Positions 1 to 12,206 are shown, counted from the first letter of the stretch. The stretch is DNA of 64,000 bases from Caenorhabditis elegans (GCF_000002985.6 NC_003281.10:1364001-1428000); one strand, 5' to 3'. The notes: a model not told the origin generated them from the letters alone. A program made the numbers and translations.

Positions 1-3000
1 AAAATACCAGAAAAAGTATGTTAGCTTGTACGGAAGTTTATTTTAAAAAATGCAGAATTTAATAAAAAGCTGTATTTTTCAAAAATTCAAAAGTACCTGA
101 AAATCAAATGGAGTCATTCTTTTTTATTTTATAAAACTGTTTAGCAGTGTCAAATATACCAGAAAATACCAGAAAAAGTATGTTAGCTTGTACGGAAGTT
201 TATTTTAAAAAATGCAGAATTTAATAAAAAGCTGTATTTTTCAAAAATTCAAAAGTACCTGAAAATCAAATGGAGTCATTCTTTTTTATTTTATAAAACT
301 GTTTAGCAGTGTCAAATATACCAGAAAATACCAGAAAAAGTATGTTAGCTTGTACGGAAATTTATTTTAAAAAATGCAGAATTTAATAAAAAGCTGTATT
401 TTTCAAAAATTCAAAAGTACCTGAAAATCATATGGAGTCATTCTTTTTTATTTTATAAAACTGTTTAGCAGTGTCGAATATACCAGAAAATACCAGAAAA
501 AGTATGTTAGCTTGTACGGAAGTTTATTTTAAAAAATGCAGAGTTTAATAAAAAGCTGTATTTTTCAAAAATTCAAAAGTACCTGAAAATCATATGGAGT
601 CATTCTTTTTTATTTTATAAAACTGTTTAGCAGTGTCAAATATACCAGAAAATACCAGAAAAAGTATGTTAGCTTGTACGGAAGTTTATTTTAAAAAATG
701 CAGAATTTAATAAAAAGCTGTATTTTTCAAAAATTCAAAAGTACCTGAAAATCAAATGGAGTCATTCTTTTTTATTTTATAAAACTGTTTAGCAGTGTCA
801 AATATACCAGAAAATACCAGAAAAAGTATGTTAGCTTGTACGGAAGTTTATTTTAAAAAATGCAGAATTTAATAAAAAGCTGTATTTTTCAAAAATTCAA
901 AAGTACCTGAAAATCAAATGGAGTCATTCTTTTTTATTTTATAAAACTGTTTAGCAGTCTCAAATATACCAGAAAATACCAGAAAAAGTATGTTAGCTTG
1001 TACGGAAGTTTATTTTAAAAAATGCAGAATTTAATAAAAAGCTGTATTTTTCAAAAATTCAAAAGTACCTGAAAATCATATGGAGTCATTCATTTTTATT
1101 TTATAAAACTGTTTAGCAGTGTCAAATATACCAGAAAATACTAAACAAAGTATGATAGCTTGTACGGAAGTTTATTTTAAAAAATGCAGAATTTAATAAA
1201 AAGCTGTATTTTTCAAAAATTCAAAAGTACCTGAAAATCATATGGAGTCATTCATTTTTATTTTATAAAACTGTTTAGCAGTGTCAAATATACCAGAAAA
1301 TACCAGAAAAAGTATGTTAGCTTGTACGGAAATTTATTTTAAAAAATGCAGAATTTAATAAAAAGCTGTATTTTTCAAAAATTCAAAAGTACCTGAAAAT
1401 CATATGGAGTCATTCTTTTTTATTTTATAAAACTGTTTAGCAGTGTCGAATATACCAGAAAATACCAGAAAAAGTATGTTAGCTTGTACGGAAGTTTATT
1501 TTAAAAAATGTAAAATTTAACAAAAAGCTGTATTTTTCAAAAATTCAAAAGTAGGGCAAAATCATATGGAGTCATTCTTTTTTATTTTATAAAACTGTTC
1601 AGCAGTGTCAAATATACCAGAAAATACCAGAAAAAGTATGTTAGCTTGTACGGAAGTTTATTTTAAAAAATGCAGAATTTAACCAAAAGCTGTATTTTTC
1701 AAAAATTCAAAAGTACTGCAAAATCATATGGAGCGATTCTTTTTTATTTTATAAAACTGTTTAGCAGTGTCAAATATACCAGAAAATACCAGAAAAAGTA
1801 TGTTAGCTTGTACGGAAGTTTATTTTAAAAAATGCAGAATTTAATAAAAAGCTGTATTTTTCAAAAATTCAAAAGTACCTGAAAATCAAATGGAGTCATT
1901 CTTTTTTATTTTATAAAACTGTTTAGCAGTCTCAAATATACCAGAAATTACCAGAAAAAGTATGTTAGCTTGTACGGAAGTTTATTTTAAAAAATGCAGA
2001 ATTTAATAAAAAGCTGTATTTTTCAAAAATTCAAAAGTACCTGAAAATCATATGGAGTCATTCTTTTTTATTTTATAAAACTGTTTAGCAGTGTCAAATA
2101 TACCAGAAAATACCAGAAAAAGTATGTTAGCTTGTACGGAAGTTTATTTTAAAAAATGCAGAATTTAATAAAAAGCTGTATTTTTCAAAAATTCAAAAGT
2201 ACCTGAAAATCATATGGAGTCATTCATTTTTATTTTATAAAACTGTTTAGCAGTGTCAAATATACCAGAAAATACTAAACAAAGTATGATAGCTTGTACG
2301 GAAGTTTATTTTAAAAAATGCAGAATTTAATAAAAAGCTGTATTTTTCAAAAATTCAAAAGTACCTGAAAATCATATGGAGTCATTCATTTTTATTTTAT
2401 AAAACTGTTTAGCAGTGTCAAATATACCAGAAAATACCAGAAAAAGTATGTTAGCTTGTACGGAAGTTTATTTTAAAAAATGCAGAATTTAATAAAAAGC
2501 TGTATTTTTCAAAAATTCAAAAGTACTGCAAAATCATATGGAGTCATTCTTTTTTATTTTATAAAACTGTTTAGCAGTGTCAAATATACCAGAAAATACC
2601 AGAAAAAGTATGTTAGCTTGTACGGAAGTTTATTTTAAAAAAAGCAGAATTTAATAAAAAGCTGTATTTTTCAAAAATTCAAAAGTACCTGAAAATCATA
2701 TGGAGTCATTCATTTTTATTTTATAAAACTGTTTAGCAGTGTCAAATATACCAGAAAATACCAGAAAAAGTATGTTAGCTTGTACGGAAGTTTATTTTAA
2801 AAAATGCAGAATTTAATAAAAAGCTGTATTTTTCAAAAATTCAAAAGTACCTGAAAATCATATGGAGTCATTCATTTTTATTTTATAAAACTGTTTAGCA
2901 GTGTCAAATATACCAGAAAATACCAGAAAAAGTATGCTAGCTTGTACGGAAGTTTATTTTAAAAAATGCAGAATTTAATAAAAAGCTGTATTTTTCAAAA

Positions 3001-6000
3001 ATTCAAAAGTACCTGAAAATCATATGGAGTCATTCTTTTTTATTTTATAAAACTGTTTAGCAGTGTCAAATAAACCAGAAAATACTAAACAAAGTATGTT
3101 AGCTTGTACGGAAGTTTATTTTAAAAAATGCAGAATTTAATAAAAAGCTGTATTTTTCAAAAATTCAAAAGTACCTGAAAATCATATGGAGTCATTCATT
3201 TTTATTTTATAAAACTGTTTAGCAGTGTCAAATAAACCAGAAAATACTAAACAAAGTATGATAGCTTGTACGGAAGTTTATTTTAAAAAATGCAGAATTT
3301 AATAAAAAGCTGTATTTTTCAAAAATTCAAAAGTACCTGAAAATCATATGGAGTCATTCATTTTTATTTTATAAAACTGTTTAGCAGTGTCAAATATACC
3401 AGAAAATACTAAACAAAGTATGATAGCTTGTACGGAAGTTTATTTTAAAAAATGCAGAATTTAATAAAAAGCTGTATTTTTCAAAAATTCAAAAGTACCT
3501 GAAAATCATATGGAGTCATTCATTTTTATTTTATAAAACTGTTTAGCATGACGAAATATACCAGAAAATACCAGAAAAAGTATGTTAGCTTGTACGGAAA
3601 TTTATTTTAAAAAATGCAGAATTTAATAAAAAGCTGTATTTTTCAAAAATTCAAAAGTACCTGAAAATCATATGGAGTCATTCTTTTTTATTTTATAAAA
3701 CTGTTTAGCAGTGTCAAATAAACCAGAAAATACTAAACAAAGTATGTTAGCTTGTACGGAAGTTTATTTTAAAAAATGCAGAATTTAACCAAAAGCTGTA
3801 TTTTTCAAAAATTCAAAAGTACCTGAAAATCATATGGAGTCATTCTTTTTTATTTTATAAAACTGTTTAGCAGTGTCAAATATACCAGAAAATACCAGAA
3901 AAAGTATGTTAGCTTGTACGGAAGTTTATTTTAAAAAATGTTGAATTTAATAAAAAGCTGTATTTTTCATAAATTCAAAAGTAATGCAAAATCATATGGA
4001 GTCATTCATTTTTATTTTATAAAACTGTTTAGCATGACGAAATATACCAGAAAATACCAGAAAAAGTATGTTAGCTTGTACGGAAATTTATTTTAAAAAA
4101 TGCAGAATTTAACCAAAAGCTGTATTTTTCAAAAATTCAAAAGTACCTGAAAATCATATGGAGTCATTCTTTTTTATTTTATAAAACTGTTTAGCAGTGT
4201 CAAATAAACCAGAAAATACTAAACAAAGTATGATAGCTTGTACGGAAGTTTATTTTAAAAAAATGCAGAATTTAATAAAAAGCTGTATTTTTCAAAAATT
4301 CAAAAGTACCTGAAAATCATATGGAGTCATTTTTTTTATTTTATAAAACTGTTTAGCAGTGTCAAATATACCAGAAAATACCAGAAAAAGTATGTTAGCT
4401 TGTACGGAAGTTTATTTTAAAAAATGTTGAATTTAATAAAAAGCTGTATTTTTCAAAAATTCAAAAGTACCTGAAAATCATATGGAGTCATTCTTTTTTA
4501 TTTTATAAAACTGTTTAGCAGTGTCAAATAAACCAGAAAATACTAAACAAAGTATGTTAGCTTGTACGGAAGTTCATTTTAAAAAATGCAGAATTTAATA
4601 AAAAGCTGTATTTTTCAAAAATTCAAAAGTACTGCAAAATCATATGGAGTCATTCTTTTTTATTTTATAAAACTGTTTAGCAGTGTCAAATATACCAGAA
4701 AATACCAGAAAAAGTATGTTAGCTTGTACGGAAGTTTATTTTAAAAAATGTTGAATTTAATAAAAAGCTGTATTTTTCAAAAATTCAAAAGTACTGCAAA
4801 ATCATATGGAGTCATTCTTTTTTATTTTATAAAACTGTTTAGCAGTGTCAAATAAACCAGAGAATACTAAACAAAGTATGTTAGCTTGTACGGAAGTTTA
4901 TTTTAAAAAATGCAGAATTTAATAAAAAGCTGTATTTTTCAAAAATTCAAAAGTACTGCAAAATCATATGGAGTCATTCTTTTTTATTTTATAAAACTGT
5001 TTAGCAGTGTCAAATAAACCAGAAAATACTAAACAAAGTATGTTAGCTTGTACGGAAGTTTATTTTAAAAAATGCAGAATTTAATAAAAAGCTGTATTTT
5101 TCAAAAATTCAAAAGTACTGCAAAATCATATGGAGTCATTCTTTTTTATTTTATAAAACTGTTCAGCAGTGTCAAATATACCAGAAAATACCAGAAAAAG
5201 TATGTTAGCTTGTACGGAAGTTTATTTTAAAAAATGTAAAATTTAACAAAAAGCTGTATTTTTCAAAAATTCAAAAGTAGGGCAAAATCATATGGAGTCA
5301 TTCTTTTTTATTTTATAAAACTGTTCAGCAGTGTCAAATATACCAGAAAATACCAGAAAAAGTATGTTAGCTTGTACGGAAGTTTATTTTAAAAAATGCA
5401 GAATTTAACCAAAAGCTGTATTTTTCAAAAATTCAAAAGTACTGCAAAATCATATGGAGCGATTCTTTTTTATTTTATAAAACTGTTTAGCAGTGTCAAA
5501 TATACCAGAAAATACCAGAAAAAGTATGTTAGCTTGTACGGAAGTTTATTTTAAAAAATGTAAAATTTAACAAAAAGCTGTATTTTTCAAAAATTCAAAA
5601 GTAGGGCAAAATCATATGGAGTCATTCTTTTTTATTTTATAAAACTGTTCAGCAGTGTCAAATATACCAGAAAATACCAGAAAAAGTATGTTAGCTTGTA
5701 CGGAAGTTTATTTTAAAAAATGTAAAATTTAACAAAAAGCTGTATTTTTCAAAAATTCAAAAGTAGGGCAAAATCATATGGAGTCATTCTTTTTTATTTT
5801 ATAAAACTGTTCAGCAGTGTCAAATATACCAGAAAATACCAGAAAAAGTATGTTAGCTTGTACGGAAGTTTATTTTAAAAAATGCAGAATTTAACCAAAA
5901 GCTGTATTTTTCAAAAATTCAAAAGTACTGCAAAATCATATGGAGTCATTCTTTTTTATTTTATAAAACTGTTCAGCAGTGTCAAATATACCAGAAAATA

Positions 6001-6145
6001 CCAGAAAAAGTATGTTAGCTTGTACGGAAGTTTATTTTAAAAAATGTAAAATTTAACAAAAAGCTGTATTTTTCAAAAATTCAGAAGTAGGGCAAAATCA
6101 TATGGAGCGATTCTTTTTTATTTCATAAAATTGTTCAGTATAGTC
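1..6145 (+). repeat. 162-bp satellite array, about 38 tandem copies
   Basis: The unit recurs every 162 bp (unit starts at 1, 163, 325, 487 and so on) with very little length change; single-base indels appear near 4257-4340. The array is cut by the window start and decays at about 6110-6145, where the last copy is the most diverged. Copies differ at a few fixed positions: ccagaaaaag or ctaaacaaag near the start, gcagaattt, gtaaaattt or gttgaattt in the middle, acctga, actgca or agggca later, and gtgtcaaat, gtctcaaat or gcatgacg at the end. Variants recur in blocks, so the array is organised above the single-unit level. I see no gene in it. Confidence 0.97.
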
Positions 6146-6414
6146 AAAAATAAAAATGGCTTAACTTGAGCTAAAATCTCCAATTTTGGTCAATTTTTTG
6201 TGTTGCAGCGATCTTGCATAGTTTATCCTACTCAGTTTATCTTACTCATTTCGTTTATTAAGATGAATTTAAGTAACCATAATTCATCGAAATTGAGCAC
6301 ATTTTGACATTTCGTTATTTTTTGTTTCCGAACCCCATTTTTTCCATTTACTCCTGCTCAGCTCGCTAGCTCACTCGAAATACACACTCTGTTCCGTCAC
6401 AAATATCTAAAGCA

Positions 6415-7420
6415 CGGGGGATCCGTCTGACCACCTGTCGTCTCCTCCCGTCTATCCGTTGCTCCCTTCCCTCCTCATTCTGTTTCCAAGACTGCCTACG
6501 GATTGGCGGTCCACTACTTTTTTATTGATTTTACTTTAACTAGCTTAATTGAGTCTATTCTACTATTTTTCGAGATGTAGAGGTAAGTGTGAAAAAATAG
6601 ACCAAAATGACCGACTACAACTTTGAAAAAAAATTTTCTAAATTTTCTAAATTTTTAATGATTTTTTCAATTTTTCAAAAGTCAAAGAAACTGCCGAATT
6701 AAATTCGAATTCCCGCGCAAATGGGTGTTGTCATTTTTCATAATTTTGCGTTTACTGGCTTAATTTGTCGATTTTTCAGACATTTTTCCGTGAATAAAAT
6801 TTGATAAACCGAAAGAAATTTTCGGAAAATTTCAAAATTAGCCTAAAAATCGACAATTTAACAGTTATTAACAAGTTTTTTCTCCGGAAAAGTGCCCAAA
6901 AAATTTAGCCAGAAAACGCACTCACTTGCGCGGGAGTTCAAATTTATTGTGGGCGTTTTTTTTTTGATTTTTGAAAAATTGAAAAAATCATTGAAAATTT
7001 AATTTTGTTTTTCTATTTTTTGTCTATTTTCTGTCATTTAAAGCAATTTTTTCTGACTCTACTCCACTTTTAAAATAAATTTCCAGATGCTCTATGATGC
7101 TCTGCTTTGGAGATCTAGCTTAATGCTAACCTCCCAATCACCTTAAAAACTCAACGATTAAACCAGACAGGTTTGTTTAACCGATTTCTTTCAAAACAAT
7201 TTGAAATAATTTTTGTTTAGCAATATTTGGCGGAAAAGGCCGATAGAAGAAACCCTAATGTCATTCGAATGTGCCATAACTGCCGTGCCGTATTGCGTCC
7301 TTCTCGAGCAACTTCAGCAACTTTTTTGCAAAATCTGCCGGGTTCGAAAAATCCACACTGCCTTTTCATTTCAAAGACACCCAATCGATTTTGCTGCTGC
7401 AAAATTATATAAATTCTTTG
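6415..7420 (+). pseudogene. Decayed copy 1 of a dispersed small spliced gene
   Basis: The leader (about 6415-6600) matches 17150-17340 closely: a pyrimidine-rich stretch, then tttttattgat, then a short exon ending in a gtaagtg donor. A second block at about 7160-7400 contains an acceptor-like tttag at 7220 and then QYLAEKADRRN followed by MCHNCRAV. This parallels the 17439-17517 exon. The continuation homologous to the last exon of the 17.4-kb copy lies in another frame, and the first ATG is followed at once by TAG, so the copy looks dead. The family is not one I can name; the CxxC pair is the only motif visible. Confidence 0.45.
6600..7078. mobile_element. Remnant of a TTAAAGGTGGAGTA-type palindromic element
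   Basis: The interior resembles the complete element at 34964-35635: cccgcgcaaatg followed by a gtgttgtcattt stretch and an inverted second half. The right terminus (gactctactccacttttaaa, ends about 7078) is preserved. The left terminus is missing or replaced by the decayed gene copy that precedes it. Confidence 0.6.
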
Positions 7421-8164
7421 TTAAATAAAATTTTTTTTTTCTCTTTTTTCAGCTACAGGTTATAACTGTATTTAAAATTTAATTCAGATAAAATTAGTTT
7501 TCAGGCAATTTTACAAGTTATATTGAGTCATCAAAATGAAAAAAATTTGATAAACTATTGAAAATTATTTTTAAAACTGTTTTAAAAACTTTTTTTTTTA
7601 ATTTTCAGGAATATCGAGACCCTTTTCAACCAAATTTGGGGTTTTTTCAGTCTCTTTTTGAGATTTTCTTAATTTTTTTCAATTTTCAGTATGAAATTCA
7701 GTGGTTCAAAGCTGTTCTGAATGCTTTAAGCACAGTTCATATAATTAATTTGTTCTAACTACGTTAAAAAATCAAAAAAAAATCGAAAAAAATCCAATTT
7801 CAATATTGCTGAAACTTTGTAAAATCAATAAATTCATATGTTATCCATATCAAAAACCAGTTTAAAATCTCTGATTTTTACTGAGAATTTCAAAAGATTG
7901 AAGTAAACTTCAGTTGAAAACAATAGTTTTACATATGCAAACTGTTATATTTCAAAGAAGAAACATATAATTTTGTTAAAAAAATATCAAAAACCTTTCC
8001 AAAAACTTTACTTTCAGAAAATATATTTTAAATACTTGTCAGTTTTCACCAGAGATTTTTTTTTGGAAGTCAAAAATTTCAGCCTAAAATCTGTTTAAAA
8101 AGGTACTTGTGTATTATACCCCCGCCATTTTAAAAATTAAACAAATTTCCATTAAATTATTCAC

Positions 8165-8605
8165 TTAAAGGTGGAGTAGCGCCAGTGGGGCAACTGTTAA
8201 AAACCACTTCTTTGGTTCCAAAATGACCAAATATCATAATGAAACTTTTCAAAAGATTTTTGAAAATTTTTTATTTACAGTCAAAAAGTGTCAATTACTC
8301 ACTTTGCTTTTTGCCACTAATAATTTTAAAAGTCGACCAAAAAAAATTTTTTTTCGAGATTTTTTATGTTTTAATCTTGTTTAAATAATTTGTATTAAAA
8401 CATTATAGGGGTCGAAACATGCAACATTTCTTTAAATTTCCTCAAAAGCTCGTATATTTCAAAATTGTTGCAATTTGCCAAAACTTTGACCGAAAATTAT
8501 AAATAATCTATAATTTTTTGGAGCGTTTTATTATGATATTCGGTTGTTTTGGATCATTATAAGTGCATTTAGACAAAATCCTCACTGGCGCTACTCCACC
8601 TTTAA
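8165..8605. mobile_element. Palindromic element with TTAAAGGTGGAGTAGCGCC termini
   Basis: The left end ttaaaggtggagtagcgcc and the right end ggcgctactccacctttaa are perfect reverse complements. The flanks are consistent with a TTAA-like target. It is non-autonomous, with no open frame. It is one of several members here (13176, 14041, 34964, and partial copies at 11549-12078 and 32320-32487). The termini resemble what I remember as the PALTTTAAA group of C. elegans repeats. Confidence 0.85.
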
Positions 8606-8754
8606 ACACATTTATAACGCCAGAAATGTATTAAAATACATGTTTGTGCAGGTTTTCTACACTTTCAAATTTTCCGACACTACTTGAATAATCCCATTTC
8701 ACTGATATTACACCGTAGCCCAGAATACATGGATTTCATTATTCCCTGACACAT

Positions 8755-8945
8755 ATGCTCGCCAGCTGCTCTCTTTTACGAGTTTACAATACTCATTCCT
8801 CTACCTTCTCTTCTATAGTGCTCTTTTTGCTCCTCATTCTGCCTACTAGACTACTTACTGAATGGTGGTCCTTTTTTTTTATTTAATTTATACTTTTTTC
8901 GAAATATTCTGTACTTTTTTTGCAATGTGCAAAGGTAAGTGTAAG
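8755..8945 (+). pseudogene. Copy 2 of the dispersed gene leader (5' part only)
   Basis: The stretch ctcctcattctgcct ... gaatggtggtcc ... ttttttcgaaatattctg ... gtaagtgtaag follows the leader and first-donor sequence of the 6.4-kb and 17.1-kb copies, with more substitutions. No downstream exon is visible before unrelated repeat sequence begins at about 8990. Confidence 0.45.
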
Positions 8946-9852
8946 ATTTTTTTTTGAAAATTGTTTAACCTATCAAATTTCCTAATTTTAATTTGTATAA
9001 CAGCAAATATCATTTTTTACACGCTGTAGATGAGTACCCCTAGGCAAAACTGGCGTAACTTTAGAACCTGATTAGCTACAAGAATTTTAAACATATTTTC
9101 TGAAAGTATTATTTATGGTAAAGTTTTTGATATTTTTTCAACAAAATTAAATAATTTTTCTTCGAGATATAACAGTTTGTATATTTAAAACGACTACTTT
9201 CAACTGAAAAACGCAAAGTTACCTTAATTTTTTTGTAAGTTCTCAGTAACAATTGTAGATTTTAATGCGTGTTTCCTATGGAACACCTGAAAGTTAACTT
9301 ATTTTAACAAGTTTCATTAAAATTGGAATTAAACTTTTTTTTTTGAGAAAATTTTTTTTAAAGAAAACTTTTTTTAAAGAAAATTGACCAAAAAATTGTT
9401 TTCTTCCGAATTTGTTCAAATGTGTCGAATTAATTTATCTGGCGTGATTGTAACAAACTATTTACAAATATTAAACTTAAAGCATGCTAGATGATTCGAA
9501 AAACCAAAAATAAAACCCATGAAATTCAGTACTATAATAACTCAAAAATTCTTGAAAAAAGTTTAAAATTTCCGAATAAAACTCTACATATATCCACCTA
9601 TGTTTCTAATTGCACCAAAAAAAGGTGTTATTTTGTGCTCTTCTAAATGAATTGCAGTGTGTACGTGGTGTCACTTTTAGCGTTGATTTTTAAAATTGTT
9701 CAAAAATGACTAATTTTTGTGAAATTGATATTTTATACAGTCGCGACAGAATGATCGCTCCGCCAATTTTGCATGCGGCAAAGGGGCGTGGTTTAGTTGG
9801 AGGCGGAGCGTCAACGCAAGCCTGCGGCACACTTTTTCTCGTTTTTTCGTGC

Positions 9853-10128
9853 GGTAATTTGCAGTTATTTTTATTCGTTTTCTGTTCGAAATGTCACGAT
9901 TTCGCTCGATTTTGTAGGGGAAAATGTGAAGAGAAAGCGATTTTTTAACGTTTTGCATCGTATTTTACAGAAAGACAGACAAACGAAGCATTTTTTCGAG
10001 TAAAAACTGTGAAAACTTGATTATTTCTCATTAAAAAAATAGTTGAAGACTTTTTTATCCGAAAAAACGAACAAAATCGAGCGAAATCGTGAAATTTCGA
10101 ACAGAAAACGAATAAAAATAACTGCAAA
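9853..10128. mobile_element. Inverted-repeat element, arms about 56 bp
   Basis: gcagttatttttattcg at 9853 is mirrored by cgaataaaaataactgc ending at 10128. The similarity extends inward through the gtcacgatttcgctcgattttg words. The interior is AT-rich, and overlapping open frames on both strands are products of the symmetry. It is followed 20 bp later by another terminal-inverted-repeat element. Confidence 0.65.
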
Positions 10129-10147
10129 GTCCTACTAGGCACGTGGT

Positions 10148-10307
10148 GTCAGGCTGTCTCATTACAGTTTGATCTACAAAAATGCGGGCATATTTTTCCA
10201 GAAAAGTTGTGACGTCAGCACGCTCTTAACCATGCGAAATCAGATGAGATGTCTGCGTCTCTTCTCCCGCGTTTTTCGAAGATCAAATCGAAATAAGACA
10301 TTCTGAC
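10148..10307. mobile_element. 160-bp MITE beginning gtcaggctgtctcatta
   Basis: The terminus gtcaggctgtctcatta is imperfectly mirrored at the right end, with a shared interior of ttgatct and aaaatgcggg words against cccgcgtttttcgaagatcaa. A second copy is at 22732-22893, and the two agree over nearly their whole length, including the acgctcttaaccatgc stretch and the gatgagatgtctgcg stretch. Confidence 0.8.
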
Positions 10308-10401
10308 TCCCCGTGACTAGGCCAAATGTCAATTAACGGAAAATTATAAAACATTTCACGAAAATCGACGTTTTTTTTACGTATTTATATACATTTTGCA
10401 G

Positions 10402-10762
10402 GTTATGTTGCTCTCCCGCTTTCTTGATGTATTGGCCCCAGGATGGCAAGAGGGCAACGACACGGTGACCATCAACGCTGCTTTGGATGAGTTCGGACTT
10501 ATAGAGGTCCGACTCTCCCACACCGGGCGCGTGGTGTGAGGGGAGCTGGCCATTGCCCCGGTGAAGTGAGTTTTTCTCGTGTTGTTTCGTTTTGTAATTT
10601 GTTTTTTCACAGCGCTCGGGCATCGGCCCACCCCGGCTCCGTACCAACCTAGCTGGGCACTACTTCTGGCGATATGGCATCCGGCTGCGGACCCCAACCT
10701 GGTATATGTCCGCGGGGACGAGGCCCATATGTTCCCATCAGAACTTATGGATATTATTTAAT
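10402..10762 (+). pseudogene. Two GC-rich exon fragments of an unidentified gene
   Basis: After a ttgcag at about 10401 a GC-rich frame reads VMLLSRFLDVLAPGW, then TVTINAALDEFGLIEVRLSH, and hits an in-frame TGA just before GELAIAP. A gtgagt donor follows near 10567 and a ttttttcacag acceptor at about 10611. The second exon reads DPNLVYVRGDEAHMFPSELM and ends with TAA. The two frames do not join cleanly, so this is probably dead. The second piece is faintly reminiscent of the end of a PAZ domain in worm Argonautes, but that is only an impression. The composition contrasts with the AT-rich surroundings, which suggests a captured or duplicated gene piece. Confidence 0.35.
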
Positions 10763-10959
10763 GCAAGTGATTTTTTTTGCAAAATGCCACTTTCGTAAGG
10801 ATTGAAGAGGCGATTATGTTCCAATTGAACCACGAAAAATTTCTATTGCGCTGGATTCGAGAAAGTTCGCTGTTATAATTATAAAAATTTTATTTGAATT
10901 TGTTAAAAGTTGCAATTATATTTGAATAAACATTGTAAAATATTATTTAAATAAAATAT

Positions 10960-11313
10960 GGTACTAGTCCTAAATCACCCCGCCACTTTTCCTTACATTT
11001 TCTTCGATAAAAACGTGGCCTTTTTCCGTATGTTAGGCTTAGTAATGTTGTTTTCTAATGGGGTTATTCAAGTAGTGTCGGAAAATTAAAAAGTGTAGAA
11101 AAATTACGTCACGACTGTATTCAAGTATATAAAAAAATGTATTTAAATACATTTGTGACGTCACAAATGTATTAAAATACATTTTGCTACATTACTTGAA
11201 TAACCCCATAAGCCTAAAAATGAAAATAGTATTAAAATAAACATTCACGTGTGAGTTAATTTTGAATGAGGGGTAGAAAAGGAAAAGTGGCGGGGTGATT
11301 TAGGACTAGTACC
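10960..11313. mobile_element. 354-bp TIR element with 8-bp target duplication
   Basis: ggtactagtcctaaatcacc at 10960 is exactly mirrored at the right end (ggtgatttaggactagtacc, ends 11313). The flanking octamer taaaatat is present on both sides (10952-10959 and 11314-11321). An 8-bp target duplication is typical of hAT-type transposition. The interior has been invaded by a second palindromic element at 11058-11209. Confidence 0.9.
11058..11209. mobile_element. Nested palindromic MITE (ggggttattcaagta termini)
   Basis: atggggttattcaagta is mirrored by tacttgaataaccccat at 11193-11209, inside the older 354-bp element. A partial relative, with ttttccgacactacttgaataa, lies at about 8650-8700. 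The central part alternates tgtattaaaataca words. Confidence 0.8.
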
Positions 11314-11395
11314 TAAAATATTATTTAAACAAGAGAATAAACACCAAATGGGTAGCGGTAGAGAAAGAGAGTTCAGAAACTGGGTTCTTTTTTTA

Positions 11396-11498
11396 AAGAT
11401 TAGCAAAGTTTTTGCGGACGCGCTCAACGTCTGCTCCACGATTCGATTCTGCAAAGAGTTGGTGATGTAGCGCTCGTGTAGTATTTTACGGAGCTGAA
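11396..11498 (-). pseudogene. Possible exon fragment, minus strand
   Basis: On the minus strand a ttttcag acceptor (complement at about 11499) is followed by LRKILHERYITNSLQNRIVE and then TLSASAKTLLI before AT-rich sequence. A gtaagt donor lies about 45 bp upstream (about 11541), giving a plausible small intron. I do not recognise the protein, and the upstream exon would lie in a palindromic repeat. It is probably a gene relic. Confidence 0.3.
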
Positions 11499-11548
11499 AA
11501 TATATTTTGTAAACTTTTGAATACAAATTTTTTTAAAACTTACCGTCT

Positions 11549-12078
11549 TATTATTTTTATTTATTAACATTATTTGACTGATTTTCTTCATTTTCTATGT
11601 TTTTTCCTCGGAAAATGGAAGAAATAAACAAGAAAAATGCAACATTTTTTGTTAAAAAGTAATTGAAAATGAGTAAAACTGTAAAATATACTAATTTCAG
11701 GCTTATTGCCGTCGGAACTCAAAATATCACAATTTTGCTCATTTTCAATTACTTTTTAACAAAAATTTTGCATTTTTCTTGTTTATTTCTTCCATTTTCC
11801 GAGGAAAAAACATAGAGAATGAAGAAAATAAGTGAAATAATGTTAATAAATAAAAATAATAAATAAAAATAATGCAAGCACGCTCCACCAAACAAATCCA
11901 ATTGGCGGAAATTCAAATAGGAATTAGGTGAAAACTGTGATTTTTCCAATTTTCAAAAAATCATATAAAATCTAGAAAATTGTTTTGAATTTTTTTATCA
12001 TGACATTCGGTTATTGTGACCCCATAAGCGTGTTTTAAAGCAATTTTCCCATTGAGCGTAGTCCACCTTTAACCAATT
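11549..12078. mobile_element. Partial palindromic element with internal 130-bp inverted arms
   Basis: About 11549-11680 and 11730-11860 are inverted copies (ttatttcttccattttccgagg and its complement). The right end at 12060-12078 reads gcgtagtccacctttaa, the terminus of the TTAAAGGTGGAGTA family. The interior gcaagc-gctcc and ccaattggcgg words match the full element at 14041-14745. The left terminus is not found. Confidence 0.6.
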
Positions 12079-12206
12079 TTAATATGATAACATTTGTCGA
12101 ATTGAAACACCCTGAACGGTTCTTCTAACCCCGTAAATCATATAATTTATTTTTGTATCAAAACAGAACGAGGCAGTTAAATTGAGGGTGGAAAGTAAAC
12201 ACCGGA

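Larger units (their letters stand above)
7868..9258. repeat. Long-range inverted arms of an old element
   Basis: About 160 bp at 7868-8030 is recognisable as the reverse complement of 9090-9258. Both contain the order actgag, cagttgaaa, aaactgttatat, caaaaactttac and ttttctga. A third related fragment lies near 18015-18090. The material between the arms holds a complete palindromic element (8165-8605) and part of another duplicated unit, so this is a nest of insertions. No coding capacity is visible. Confidence 0.55.

Noticed and set aside
1-6145. Possible CRISPR-like array
   Set aside because: The whole 162-bp unit is repeated without unique spacers, and the genome is clearly eukaryotic.
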